A stretch of 64,000 nucleotides of DNA from Apiotrichum sp. Y4204 (lineage: Eukaryota > Basidiomycota > Tremellomycetes > Trichosporonales > Trichosporonaceae), in contig JAMYHL010000003.1 in assembly GCA_025531455.1 (NCBI GenBank), positions 62,001 to 126,000 on the forward strand, written 5' to 3'. This document shows positions 44,501-55,989 of the stretch, piece after piece. Position 1 is the stretch's first letter, and each line of letters starts with the position of its first letter. The position numbers were made by a program, and so were the translations under genes. The notes beneath the pieces are model-generated. The model searched no databases. It saw nothing but the letters and a program-made list of their open reading frames with translations, and had not been told where the DNA came from.

Positions 44501-47500
44501 CGATGGGCAAGTTGGATGTCCTGGACGGCAAGCTCGATCAGATCAAGGAGCTCGCGGCCCGCCAGCCCACGCCGCGCCGCAGCCCGATGGCCATGACCCG
44601 CGGATCGTCCATCTCGAGCATTTCGTCCCTACCTCCGCCCGTGCCATCCAAGGACGGCCACAGTGAGATTGAGATCACCGATGACGAGATCAGTGACTTG
44701 GAGACCGAGCGCCCACCCTCGCCGGCACTCTCTTGCGGGTCGTCATCTAGTGTCGAGACGGAACGCCCCGTGACACCGACGCTGCCTCCCGGCCCGGTTC
44801 CGTTCATTGTCCCCGACTCGCTCAACCAGCGCCTGGACGACATCTCCAACCTTCTCGGAACGGTGCTGGGCCAGCAGCAGGACCTCCGCGCCCAGATCGA
44901 GGAGCTGGAACACAATCAGGAGATGTACCGCCAGTCGCCGCTTGGCTCTTCTCAGATGCTTCCCATGCCGTATGTCGAGGACATGCTGCGGCGCATCCTC
45001 TACCATGTCTCTGGCGACGACCTCTCCGGACTCACTTCCCCGGTGGAGCCGATGCGGGACGTCATGACCTCCCCGTACCCGCCGCCGCCGGAGCCACAGC
45101 ACATACCGCCTGATCCACGGACGATGGCGAGCGCCGGAGAGCCAGTACACACGATGCGCAACGTGGCGCGCTCCCCGCGGGCAGCGCCTGGTACGCCCCG
45201 TGCTGCTGGCGCTCCGCGTGCCGGTGCCCCCTCTCCTGGCCCTTCTCGTCTTCCTATGGTTTCTAATGTTCCTGGCGGCACCCGTGGTGCCATTGGTGTT
45301 CCCGACAGCGCCGTCGAGTCCGACGTCGAGGGCCCCTTCTACCCTGGTTCGAGCAGCGTCTACGGTTCTGAAGTTGGCATGGGTCCGCCGCCGAACAGCG
45401 TCGTTGGCGGTTCTCCAACTATGAGCACGATCCTCCCCCCGTCCCTCCTCAATGCCGGTATTGACCGCGAACACCCCGACTACGACTTGACTTCTGGCCT
45501 TCCTCCCGCGACCCCCGACCCTGCGCAGCCCCGCGTCCGCCCCTCGATGCCTGAGTGGCTCGTCCGCCAGTCCCAGCAGCAGCCCGAGTACGCCCCGCAG
45601 CAACCTGGATCCGAACATGGTGCAGGCGACTATGCGGACGAGTACGAGGGCCAAGTACCCTACGACCAGGCCGACTACCCCGCTGAGCCCGCTGACGAGT
45701 ACGACCCCAACCATGAGAACCCCGATTACTACGCCCGTGACGAACTGGAAGAATCCGTCGACTCTGAGCACCATGTTGATCAGCAGCCTGTACAGCAGGT
45801 CGAGCAGCAGTCTGTCCAGCAGTCTGTCCAGCAGTCTGTCCAGCAGCCTGAGCAGCAATCTGGGCAGCAGCCTGTCCAGCCGCCTGTCCAACAGCTTGAG
45901 CAGCAGCCTGGTCATGAGAGTCCCGAGTATGTTTCTTCAGAAGACACGGTCCACGAGTTGCGCAACGTCCCTACTGTCCCTACCGAAGGCACGCCTCAAT
46001 CGCGCCGGCGAAGCCCCAGGGCGACTGTCCCGATACCCGACACGCCCTCCGAGGCCAGCCTCCCGATTGACGACCGCGCCTCCGACTTTGCTCGTCGCCC
46101 CGCGTTCCCGAGCCACAAGGGCATAGGGCTTCCGCCGCCTGCCGCTGTCGAGTTGCCTACTCCCGTCAACGACAAGCGGCATCTCCCGGGGTCTCGTCCG
46201 CCCAACCTCAATGCCCCGCTCCCGATCCCGTCTTCCGTTCCCTACCATGGCCCGCCTGGTCGCCACCCGTCGCCCAGCTACCGCTCTCGCTTCAACACTG
46301 GCCGCTCCCCGTACACCAACTCGTACGTCCGTGGCGGATTCCGCCCAGGTACGTATGCCGGCCCTCCTCCGCTTCCGCCTGGTCCTCCCGGGCTCGGCGT
46401 CGGCGGTATGGGCGGGCACTACCCACACATGGCGGGTATGCCCCACCCGATGTCACCCGTACGCGAGGACGACGGCGAGTACCTCACCAGCGATGTGTCG
46501 CGTCACAACACGCCGCGCAGCCGGCGCAGCAGGACTCGCCACTCGTACACCCCCTCGTCTCGCTCCACGACCATGTCCCACCCCTCGTCGTCGCGCGCCA
46601 CCTCACCTACTCCCTCGTCGCACGGATCGGACCGGATCACGCCCGCGCCCATTCAGATCAATATCCAGCCCCCGTCAGAGTCGGACCACCACCAGCCTAC
46701 CCCACATGACTCGCCTGCACACGCGGCACAGAGCGTTAACGATGCACCTGGCGCGCCGTCCACGCCGGGAAGCGAGTACTGGCGCGCCCGCCTCATTGGC
46801 GAACAGCAGAACGACATGGCGCGGTACCTGCACGAGATGAACGACCACTTCAACGAGCGGCAGGACGCGCTGTCCTCTGAGCTCCGCGAGATTTTGAGCA
46901 AGATTGACGAGCTCCGTGCCAATGTCCGCCGCGAGCATGTGTACGGCCGTGTCCTCCCCGACGGCCGCGTGCAGCTTGCGACCGGCGAGATTGTCGAGGG
47001 TATCCGTGGTGTCTCTGAGCCTGGAGCTCTCCCGCCCTCGCCCGAACCGAGCGATGATGAACAGCCCACCGTCCCTGGCAAGATTCTCGCCGACGGCACG
47101 ATTATGGCGGGCGACAAGATTGTTGACGGCGTCACCGCAGAGCCGTACACTTCGCACGCGAGCGAGAGCGATCTCCGCGACCTCGTGCAGAAGATGAAGG
47201 ACGACGCGAACAACAAGCAGCTCGACGACCTCCAGGACCGCGTCACGGAGATTCTGTCAAAGCACGGCAGCGTCCTCGCCCCCAGCGAAGTCAGCTACCA
47301 CGACTACAACAATGTGCCCCTCAGCAAGTCGGGATCGCCCAGCCGCCACTCGCATCATTCCTCGCACCACTCGTCCCACCACGCGGCGACCGCCGCCCCG
47401 AGTCCCGTCTCGTCTCACACGACACCCGCGGGCACACCAGCTGTGTTGTCCGCGCAGATCACCCCGCCCCCAGCCGGAACGCCCGTTGCTGGACACGGAA

Positions 47501-50500
47501 CGCCTGTCGCGGGTCACGTCACCCCGCTCGGCGCGGTGGCTCACTCCGTCACGCCCTCGCCCAAGGCGCCGCTCTCGGCCCATGGCACACCCCAGGTCGT
47601 CGCTGATCCCGTACATGGCAGCACGCACCCGAGTCCCGTTGCGCCTGCCAATCTGCAGACCTCCGCTCCCACGGTCCACGGCACACCGCAGCCCATGCCC
47701 AGCTTGGTGCACAGCCACACTCCCTCTCCGCCCTCCGTCGCCGGCACGCTGTCTCCGCCGGTCACGACGCTCGGCAACATCCCGACCGAACCCAAGCCTG
47801 CCAAGGTCTGGAGCACGAACAGCAGCCACCCGTCACGCCGCAACTCCCCCGAGCTCGGCAAGAACGAGCTCGTAGCGGATACCAGCGCCGGCACGTCCCC
47901 TGCCTCTTCCAAGCCGCTGTACAGTACCAATACGGCGCACAACTCGCCCAAGCCTGACGACCTGCATCTCGGCCAGGCGCTCAAGAACCTGGCTGGCAGC
48001 GTGGGCTCGATTCTCAAGGGCAGCGGCGCGGGTGACGAGGCTGCGAGTGGGAAGGATACTGCTGTCACGTCGGTCAACAACGTTCCGACCGAGGACAAGG
48101 GCAAGGCCACGGACGGCACGGTCCAGGGTACACCTACGTCGGCAGCAAGTCTACCTGTCGCTTCTGGCTCTAGCGCCGGCCCCACGCCCGTATCGTCAAA
48201 GCCCCCGCTTCCCGCTGTTCCCGATACCGCAGCGTCAGGTGCGGCAGGGATCAAGGACGACGATTCAGGCAAGTCCGGCAAGACCGTGTCGTTCACCGAG
48301 GAGACAAAGGTGGACGACGGGGGCAAGTCGCCCGAGCGCAAGAGGAAGAGCGACAAGGAGAAGGAGAAGGAGAAGAAGAAGGACGAAGGGGCCACCCTCG
48401 CAAACGTCAGCACCGACGAGAAGAAGGATGAGAAAAAGACCGAGAAGAAGGACGACAAGGCCGCCGCCGCGCCCGTCCCTGACATCCCCACGAAGGAGGA
48501 CGAGATCCCCATCTATGAGATGATGACCCTCCCGAATGGCCAGCAGGTACTCGTCAAGACCGGTTCCATGCCAAAGCCCAAGCCGGCTGCTGAAGCCGGG
48601 CCATCTGGCGGTAAGGACAAGGCGGATGCAAAGGCGGACGCGAAGACGGACGCGCCACCGGGCAAGAAGGACGACAAGACTAGCGGTACTGCAGCTGGAA
48701 AAACTACAGCGGCAGGCACGCCGGCCACCGCTGCCGTTCCCCTCGCCGGCGACGACAAGAGCAAGGCCAAGGCCGATACCAAGGCCGACGCCCCTCCCGA
48801 GCGCCCCTCATCTAGAAACTCCGTCAAGGAGGCGTCCTTCCCCTCCGCCGGCGCCATCAAGATTGCCAACCCCGACCCTCCTGCCGACGGCGACAAGACC
48901 GCCAAGGCCACTCCGACAACGCCTGCCGGCGGCAACAAGGACACGGCGTTGGCGTCCTCGCCCTCGACGGCGGGTAAGAGCGGCCGCAAGCCCGTCCCTG
49001 CGATTGAGGAGCTCAGCAATGTGGAGACCAAGGCCGAGGGCGGCTCTGCCGCCGCTGACAAGGGCAAGGCGGCGGACAAGCCCGCTGCGGCTGATACCAA
49101 GGCCGATAAGCTTGCCGCTGCTGGTGCAAAGACCGACAAGCCGGCTGATAAGCCTGCTGGTCCCCCTACGCCTGCAGCGGCGCCGGTGGTCCTGCCGCAC
49201 TGCGACCATTGCTGCCCTAACGATCCGCGTCCTGGTCTGGCTGCTCCAGCTCCGGCCAAGGCGGAGGAGAAGAAGGCTGAGACCAAGGCGGGCGATAAGA
49301 AGGAGGAGAAGAAGGCCGAGGAGAAGAAGGCCGACGCCAAGGCTGATGCCGCCCCGGCCAAGGACCCTGCGGCCGCTGCTGGTGCTGGTGCTGCTGCCAA
49401 AGCAGCGGATCCGAAGGCTGCGGATAAGCCAGCGGAGAAGAAGGCAGAAGAGAAGAAGGAGGAAAAGAAGGCGGAGGAGAAAAAGGCTGAGGTTGGCGCT
49501 GCTGCCTCTGGCTCGGGATCCAAGGCTGAAGCCAAGGGCAAGGAGAAGGAGGAGAAGAAGGATGAGAAGAAGGATGAGAAGAAGGAGGTGAAGAAGGACG
49601 GAGATAAGGCGACCGTTGCGGATCCAGGCAAGGATGGTGAGTTACAGGTCTTGGGATCGTTGCTAACCTCCTCAGCTGCAAAGGCCGACGACAAGGGCAA
49701 GGGTGCCGAGGCCAAGGCAGCGGCGAAGCCGGCGAAGCCCGAACACGAGGCGTTGCTTGCTGCGCTCAAGGACATCAAGGCGGCAATCGACGCTCTCGCC
49801 AAAGACCAGAAGGCGTTCAAGGAGTGGTTTGACAACGGCGAGAAGACCAAGGCCGAGCGTCGCAAGACCAACGCTGAGCGCGATCTCAAGGTCAAGGAGG
49901 CGCTCGACAAGCTGCTTAAGGATTGCGAGGAGACGAAGAACGCGTTCAAGAAGGGTAACGACGACATGGCCAAGAACCTTCGCGAGGCCAACACCGACCT
50001 CCTCAGCCAGATCTCCACGTACCACAAGGAGACACAGGCAGAGGCCAAAAACTCCGCCAAGGAGCAGGTCGCGTTCAACCTGCAGCACTAGTGAGTGGAA
50101 TTGTTTAGACGTTAGCTGACCGCAGCCTCGAGGACTTTTCGAAGAACCTCTCGGGCGAGGTGCGCACGCTCCTCAAGGAGGTCGGCGACCTGCGCGAGTG
50201 TCGCCGCGCGCTGTACGTCGAGCTCGCGGAACTGCTCCTCATGAAGGGCCGCCAGAGCCAGGGCGACATGCTCGCCATTATGCCATACCCGACCAAGCCG
50301 CCAAACAAGCCTGGAGAGAAGAAGGATGGCGGCGGTGGTGGCGGCGGCGGCGGTGGAGGTGGAAAGGAGAAGAAACCTCAGCAGCCGCAGGCCCCGCCCG
50401 CCTGGTCAAACTTCAACCCCATGCCCGCTCCCATGATTGGCATGCCCCGTCCGCTTCCCAACGTCCCGATGCCCCAGCCGTTTGGTGGTATACCCTTCGC

Positions 50501-50616
50501 CATGGCCCCGCAGCAGCCCCCTGCTCCTGTGAGTCGAGAAGCGTTTTCGTTTTGTGGAGTCTGTGCTGATCGCCCAGGCTGGTGGTCCCGCCGAGCGCCC
50601 GCTCCCAAAGGTCTGA
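38568..50616 (+). CDS. Giant PH-domain protein (about 3,948 residues) with tandem TAVTAP repeats and coiled coils
   Basis: Six exons: 38568-40106, 40147-40318, 40358-49636, 49676-50090, 50126-50528 and 50578-50616, totalling 3,949 codons. Joining exons 1-3 restores a PH domain at about residues 505-640 (TLYYFNV, FFWIQVDARLY, FQLVFDDGVERFACDSARERVRWVRSLWNVLE). The rest is mostly disordered. A TAVTAP/TAITAP-type repeat lies at about 917-1105, a coiled coil at about 1911-1975 (MDRIEHKVDRLERIEGKI), a Gln-rich VQQ repeat at 45780-45915 and another coiled coil near 2722. A CDHCCPNDP cluster lies near 3520, a Lys/Glu/Ala block at 3535-3665 and a long helical C-terminal domain at 3685-3855, followed by poly-Gly. 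It looks like a cortical or cytoskeletal scaffold recruited by phosphoinositides; this is inference. Intron 4 (39 nt) is stop-free. The exact ATG could also be a downstream Met. Confidence 0.87.
41395..41960 (+). repeat. Coding tandem repeats of the TAVTAP type
   Basis: The translated segment repeats short units such as TAVTAPS, TAITAPG and TAVTAQE more than fifteen times with variable spacers. The DNA units (ACGGCAGTCACTGCGCC-like) are degenerate, so the array is old. It sits inside the giant PH-domain gene. Confidence 0.85.
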
Positions 50617-50887
50617 GCACCACAAGAACACACTGATCACTGAACGATCCCACAAACCCACATCTTGATCTTGCATTCCCAGCATCCGCACCGCATCTTG
50701 CAAGTCCCACACTGTTGTTTCTGTTTCCCATTTTTTCCCTGTGCATACTATTTAAACTGTCCATATTGTCCATAGTCTCCGATTCCGGTCCATAGTTTAT
50801 AGACTTCGCTCATCGAATTTCTCTTGCCTCGCGATGATCGTCATGATATCACGAAATGCATATATGCAGCCACAGAAAAGGTGAATA
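50617..50887. other. Convergent intergenic region
   Basis: 271 bp shared by the 3' ends of the giant PH gene and RSA3. I see no other feature. Confidence 0.5.
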
Positions 50888-51729
50888 CTAGTGTACAGAG
50901 TCGCCCGAGTCGCCCGCGTCGTTGAGAATCACGCCCACCTCGTCTACGCCGGCCGTTGTCGCGAACACGTCGACGCCGGCTGCGAGCGAGTCGATCAGAA
51001 GCTGCAGCCGGTCGGGGCCGAGCGTCGGGTCCGCCTGGGGTCAGTGGGGTTCAGTGGAGGACAACAGGGGAGGAGGGATGAAGCTATGCTGTGCGCGACT
51101 TTAAGCCGGATGCTTGCCAGACCTCAACATCCAAGCGAGACAGCAGTGCCGCATGCGACCGCGACGGGTGATCATCTCCTACAAGTCACCCAAGGCAGGT
51201 CCCATGCCCAAAGCAATCCACCCATCTCTTGGTCACTCACCGCACGCATCGCCTCCAGATCGTTCCCGAACCCCTCGACCAGCTTGTCCATGTAGATGCG
51301 CTTGAAGCGTGCGCGCCGCTCATCCTCCTCGGCCGGCGGGGCGGGGAGGAAACTCGGAATCTCACGCGGCGGCGGCGAGGGGGAGAGGGTCGGTCCGCGC
51401 GGGCGCCGGGGCTTGGGTTCCGGCTGTTCCTTTGTTGTCTCCTTGTCCGAGTCGGAATCAGAGTCGGAATCAGAGGAGTCAGAGGATGAGGAGGAGGAGG
51501 AGGAGGAGGAGGAGGAGGAGGAGGAGCTTGATGAGGAGGATGATGAGCTCGACGCGTCGCTCTCGTTCCCGTCCACGTCCATCTTCTCCGCCTTGTCCGC
51601 TTTCTCATCTTCGCTCCCGCTCTCGCTGTCGTCACTCGAGTCGTCGTCCGAGCTCGTCGCGTACGATGCGGCCCTCCTCCTGCGCTTGCGCGGCCGGCGC
51701 GCCGCGGGGCGGGGGGCGTCTGCTGCCAT
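50888..51729 (-). CDS. RSA3: Ribosome assembly protein 3
   Basis: Two exons on the minus strand: 51241-51729 and 50888-51034, giving 211 residues. The N-terminus is basic, then acidic/Ser-rich with a run of more than 20 serines. The conserved C-terminal Rsa3 domain reads REIPSFLPAPP, RARFKRIYMDKLVEGFGNDLEAMRA, then after the junction ADPTLGPDRLQLLIDSLAAGVDVF. This matches Rsa3 of yeasts, an Rrp7/Dbp6-associated factor needed for early 60S assembly in the nucleolus. The 206-nt intron is long for this window. The gene is divergent from TRP5. Confidence 0.9.
51484..51545 (-). repeat. Repeat encoding poly-serine in RSA3
   Basis: A GAG/GGA-rich run on the plus strand reads as TCC/TCA/AGC serine codons on the minus strand. 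This is slippage-prone sequence inside a coding exon. Confidence 0.85.
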
Positions 51730-52330
51730 TGTGAGAGATTGGTGGTGAGGATGAAGACCGATATGAAGATTCTCGCAACTTTCGTCATGAACCTCGACAC
51801 ACTCGAGCTCGAGACCTCGAAGTGAACTTTGGAATCAACTTTTTGGGAGGTTACGTAACCCCACTATCTCCACCCCTGTCTGTCTCACTCCTCGTGCATC
51901 ATTCTCGCGTGGCTTTGGCCGCCGGCCCAAAGAAAAGAGAACTGCGGAGCGGCAAGCTGTTGTGGAGAGGACCCGGTTAAAGCCCCAAAGCCCCTGAGAG
52001 CGGACCTCTGCTGGGTGGGGATATTTCCGGTACACTCACCCCGCTGGTCCGACCTCTGGAATAAAGGAGATCGAGTCAACTTCTGCTTTTACCATCATCA
52101 TCATCACTTCCATCCTTCGTTAAAAGAGATCATTCGACCTCTTTGTAACTGTTATCTTTTCTTGTAAATCGAGACAGACGGCATCACCGCGGACTCTCCA
52201 TCGGACTCCCAGCATCGCATCGCTCTTATCTCTCTCCCTTTTGGTTATCGAGTCATAGAACAAAAGACCACCACTGGTATATAACATTCCCCCCCATCGC
52301 CACTCTTTCCACACCACCTCTTTGCACATC
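51730..52330. promoter_or_regulatory. Divergent promoter of RSA3 and TRP5 with TGACTC and TATA elements
   Basis: 601 bp. On the TRP5 side are two Gcn4/Cpc1-type half sites, GAGTCA at 52073-52078 and GAGTCAT at 52250-52256 (ATGACTC on the minus strand), and a TATATAA at 52278-52284, 47 bp before the ATG. General amino-acid control of TRP5 would be expected from other fungi; here it is inferred from the motifs. Confidence 0.6.
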
Positions 52331-54661
52331 ATGGCCGAGGCTATCAAGCGCGTGTTTGCCGAGAAGAAGGAGCAGGTGGGTATTTGGGCTTGATATTGCT
52401 GTTGCTTTTGCGGCTGTGGCTGACAAATAGGACCTCGCGTGAGTCGTCGAAATGGGCGCGTCGGGGGGGAAGGCACAGCGCACGGGGGCCTGTCCGATTC
52501 TGTCATTTCATACTGACCACCAGCGGGTTCGTCACCTTTATGACGGCCGGGTACCCGACCGCGGACTCGACCGTGCCGCTCATGCTTGCCATGGAGGCTG
52601 GCGGCGCGGACATTATCGAGCTCGGCGTTCCCTTCTCTGATCCCATTGCGGACGGACATGTCATCCAGCGCGCCAACACGATTGCCATCGAGAACGGTGT
52701 CAACTATACCCGCTGTCTCGAGTATGTCAAGGAGGCGCGTGCCAAGGGCCTCAAGGCGCCGGTCGTCTTCATGGGTAGGTGCCTAACAACTACGACCCAC
52801 TGACTCCAGGCTACTACAACTCGCTGCTCGCGTACGGAGAGACCAAGGCTGTCGAGGACGCCAGCGCTGCCGGCGCGAACGGCTTCATTATCGTCGACCT
52901 TCCCCCCGAGGAAGCCGCCAACTTCCGCGACATTTGCGCCACGACTGGCATGTCGTACATTCCCCTCATCGCCCCCTCCACCACTCCCAAGCGTATCAAG
53001 TACCTTACCAGCCTCGCGGACTCGTTCATCTACGTTGTTTCCAAGGTGAGTGAACGCTCGTCGGCACACGCGCTGATATCAAGATGGGCACAACCGGCGC
53101 TTCCTCGTCTGGTATGAACACTGCTCTCCCCGACATCCTTGCCCGCGTTCGCAGCACGACTCCCATCCCCCTTGCTGTCGGTTTCGGTATCAGCAACCGC
53201 GACCACTTCAACGTTGTCGCGGACGCTGGCGCCGACGCCGGTGTCATTGGCTCCAAGATTATCCAGGTCGCCACTGATGCCACCGACGACAACCGCGCCA
53301 AGGCCGTCGAGGACTTCTGCCTCTCCATCTCCCTCAAGGGCCAGAACGCCCCGCCTCTTGGCCGCAAGGGCAAGCCTCAGGTCGAGCCTGCTATGCCTAT
53401 CCCCCCTTCTATCGGAGCCGACAAGGGCGACAGCGAGGTCAAAGCGGGCGAGCGTATGCCCAGCAAGTTTGGTCCGTTTGGCGGTGCGTTTGTCCCCGAG
53501 TCGCTTGTCACCTGTCTTGATGAGCTCGAGGACGCGTACGTCAAGGCTTCCGCCGACCCCGCGTTCTGGAAGGAGTACGAGGACATGTTCGAGTACATTG
53601 GCCGCCCCTCGAGCTTGTACCTTGCCGACCGCATGACGGAGAAGATGGGCGGAGCCAAGATTTGGCTCAAGCGTGAGGACCTGAACCACACCGGATCCCA
53701 CAAGCTCAACAACTGTATCGGCCAGATCCTGCTCGCCAAGCGTCTCGGCAAGAAGCGCATTATCGCCGAGACTGGTGCTGGCCAGCACGGTGTCGCCACC
53801 GCGACCGTCTGTGCCAAGTTTGGCATGGAGTGCGTTGTCTACATGGGCGCCGAGGACGTGCGTAGGCAGGAGATGAACGTCTTCCGCATGAAGATGCTGG
53901 GTGCCACGGTTATTCCTGTTCACGCCGGTACTGCCACCCTCAAGGACGCCGTCAACGAGGCCATGCGCGAGTGGATCACCCGTTTGGACGACACCCACTA
54001 CCTCATTGGCTCCGCCATCGGCCCCCACCCCTTCCCCACCATTGTCCGTGACTTCCAGCGCATCATCGGCCGCGAGATCAAGCAGCAGAGTGTGGAGAAG
54101 TTTGGCCAGCTCCCGGATGCCGTTGTGGCATGTGTTGGTGGTGGCTCCAACGCCATTGGCGCGTTCTACGACTTTGTCGGCGACAAGGAGGTCCGTCTTG
54201 TTGGTGTCGAGGCGGCCGGAAACGGTCTGACCACGACTCTCCACTCGGCCACTCTCTGCAAGGGTGTCCCCGGTGTCGTCCACGGTGCTGCATCCCTCAT
54301 TATCCAGGACGCCGTCGGACAGCTCACCCCGACACATTCGATTTCCGCCGGCCTCGACTACAACTCTGTCGGCCCCGAGCACTCGTACCTCAAGCACATT
54401 GGCCGTGCCGAGTACATTGCCGCCGACGATGTCGAGTGCCTGATGGCGTTCCGCTGGTTGACGCAGACGGAGGGCATCATCCCGGCTCTTGAGTCGTCGC
54501 ACGCGCTCTGGGGCGGCTTCCAGCTTGCAAAGTCGCTGCCCAAGGACCGGAACGTGGTAATTGTTCTCTCGGGCAACGGCGCCAAGGACGTCGAGGAGGT
54601 GCTCCTCACGCTCAAGAAGCCGGAGTGGGCGGAGAAGCTCGACTGGCATGTGGCCCAGTAA
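52331..54661 (+). CDS. TRP5: Tryptophan synthase, bifunctional alpha-beta enzyme
   Basis: Five exons: 52331-52375, 52431-52438 (8-nt microexon GACCTCGC), 52524-52774, 52810-53045 and 53084-54661, giving 705 residues, the usual length of fungal Trp5. The alpha part has [38 protein letters not shown] and MGTTGASS. The linker leads to the beta part with [26 protein letters not shown] (PLP lysine about Lys387), [10 protein letters not shown] and [10 protein letters not shown]. The enzyme turns indole-3-glycerol phosphate plus serine into tryptophan, with indole channelled between the active sites. The microexon is required: it supplies the DLA of EQDLAGFVTF. The TRP5 stop lies only 96 bp from the RIB7 stop on the opposite strand. 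Confidence 0.97.
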
Positions 54662-54757
54662 GCCGGGCGTAGTCACCTTGGTTGTCTGGAGTACCTTGTA
54701 AAAGCCCGTTAGGGATTATGGCAGTTAGACTATGCATGGGTTGTCTGTAGGTACGAA

Positions 54758-55692
54758 TTACTGTTGCAGGGCACACACCATGACGGCGTCCTTGCCCATG
54801 GTCTCGGTATGAATGTGGCGGAGCGGCGGGAGGCCGACGTCTTCTCCCTAAAGAGTCAGCATGAGATCTATGCAGCAAGACCCACAGGAGGCACAACACT
54901 GATCCCCTCCCCGATGAACATGGGCGCAACCGTAACCACAACGCTGTCTACCAGCGGTGTCCCGTCCTCGCGCGCCGACGAGTGCAGGAACGACGAGAGC
55001 ACGCGCGACCCGCCCTCGATCATGACGGAGCGCAGCCCTAGATCTTTCAAGATACGGGGGAGGGCAGAGGGCGCGATCCGGCCTGGAGTCAGCCAAAACC
55101 TCTAGCACCACTCACCATCAACGAGCTCGACACGCACGACCCGCGCGCCGGCCTCCTCGAGTGCTGCAGCCTTGTCCCCGTCCGCATCCGTCCCGCACAA
55201 GATCCACGGCTGCCGCACAATCTTCGCTCCGCGCGCCCTGTCGTTGTTTTCCCGGTTATTCCGCCACTCGGCGAGCATGCGCGCCGCGGGCGACATGCGG
55301 AGCGCAGGATCGAGAATGAGCGGTTGGGGCGGGAGGAGCGCCGCGTCGTCCTGCGGAACCAGCTGGACTGCCATGAGCAACATACAATATCTGGACATAC
55401 TCTTCAGCCGCGGGTCGTCCATCACGACAGTCTGCACGCCGACGAGAATCGCATCGTGCATCGTGCGCAGCCTATATCTCCATCAGCCCCACCCCCACCC
55501 CCCAATCTACACCTACCAGTGGGTCATGAGCATGCTCTCGTCCCCGCTGAGCGTGACGCGCGCGCCGCCCGGCCCCGCAATCTTGGCGTCGAGGCTCTGC
55601 GCCCACGTCAGCGTAATGTGTGGCCGGCTCGCCGTGCCCGGTGCGCGGGTGAGCGCGCCGACGTGGGTGTTGAGAAACGCGGGGGCAGCCAT
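54758..55692 (-). CDS. RIB7: 2,5-diamino-6-ribosylamino-pyrimidinone 5'-phosphate reductase
   Basis: Five exons on the minus strand: 55517-55692, 55401-55471, 55116-55367, 54886-55082 and 54758-54847, giving 261 residues. Landmarks are RPHITLTWAQSLDAKIAG, LSGDESMLMTHWLRTMHDAILVGVQTVVMDDPRL, LILDPALRMS, SVMIEGGSRVLSSFL, VAPMFIGEG and the ending HTETMGKDAVMVC. This is the fungal RibD_C-type reductase of riboflavin synthesis, using NADPH. Introns are 45, 33, 33 and 38 nt. The second (55368-55400) is stop-free and divisible by three; removing it gives DPRLKIQLVP, as in relatives. For the last intron I used the CCT|GTGGGT donor, because it alone gives the conserved frame GEDVGLPPLRH. Confidence 0.94.
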
Positions 55693-55887
55693 CGTGTATG
55701 GAGAAGGTTGGAATCGCGGGTTGCTGTTGGAAGCTTGGAAGCAAGATCAAGTTCGTCTCGTCATCCATGACCACGGCGGCGCGTCGGCATCGATCGCAAT
55801 CTCGCGATCTGGGCTCTCGCGCTCTCGGTTAGATCGGCTCGCTCCGCTTAAGAGGTGGAAGTAGAAAAAAGTAAGGCAAAAATGTTC

Positions 55888-55989
55888 TGGACGCGCTGGG
55901 GATTGAACCCAGGATCTTCACTATTGTTGGACTCGCCTGATAGGTCAAGTCTTTGCAAAAGAGACGCGCTACCACTGCGCCACACGCCC
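55888..55989 (-). tRNA. tRNA-Ala (UGC anticodon) with an intron of about 30 nt
   Basis: Minus strand: acceptor GGGCGTG/CGCGTCC with the alanine G3-U70 pair and discriminator A73. The D arm is GCGC...GCGC, the anticodon loop TT-TGC-A, and the T arm CTGGG-TTCAATC-CCCAG. The anticodon stem TCTCT/AGTGA has one T-T mismatch. About 30 nt after position 37 are intron. TTTTT follows (AAAAA at 55878-55882 on the plus strand). Confidence 0.9.

Noticed and set aside
48513..50078. Antisense open frame of 521 codons in the giant gene
   Set aside because: Ser/Ala/Phe-rich mirror of the Lys/Glu/Ala block on the plus strand.
53030..54676. Antisense open frame of 548 codons across TRP5
   Set aside because: Mirror of a highly biased gene; the sequence is repetitive Val/Leu/Gly/Asp with no domain.
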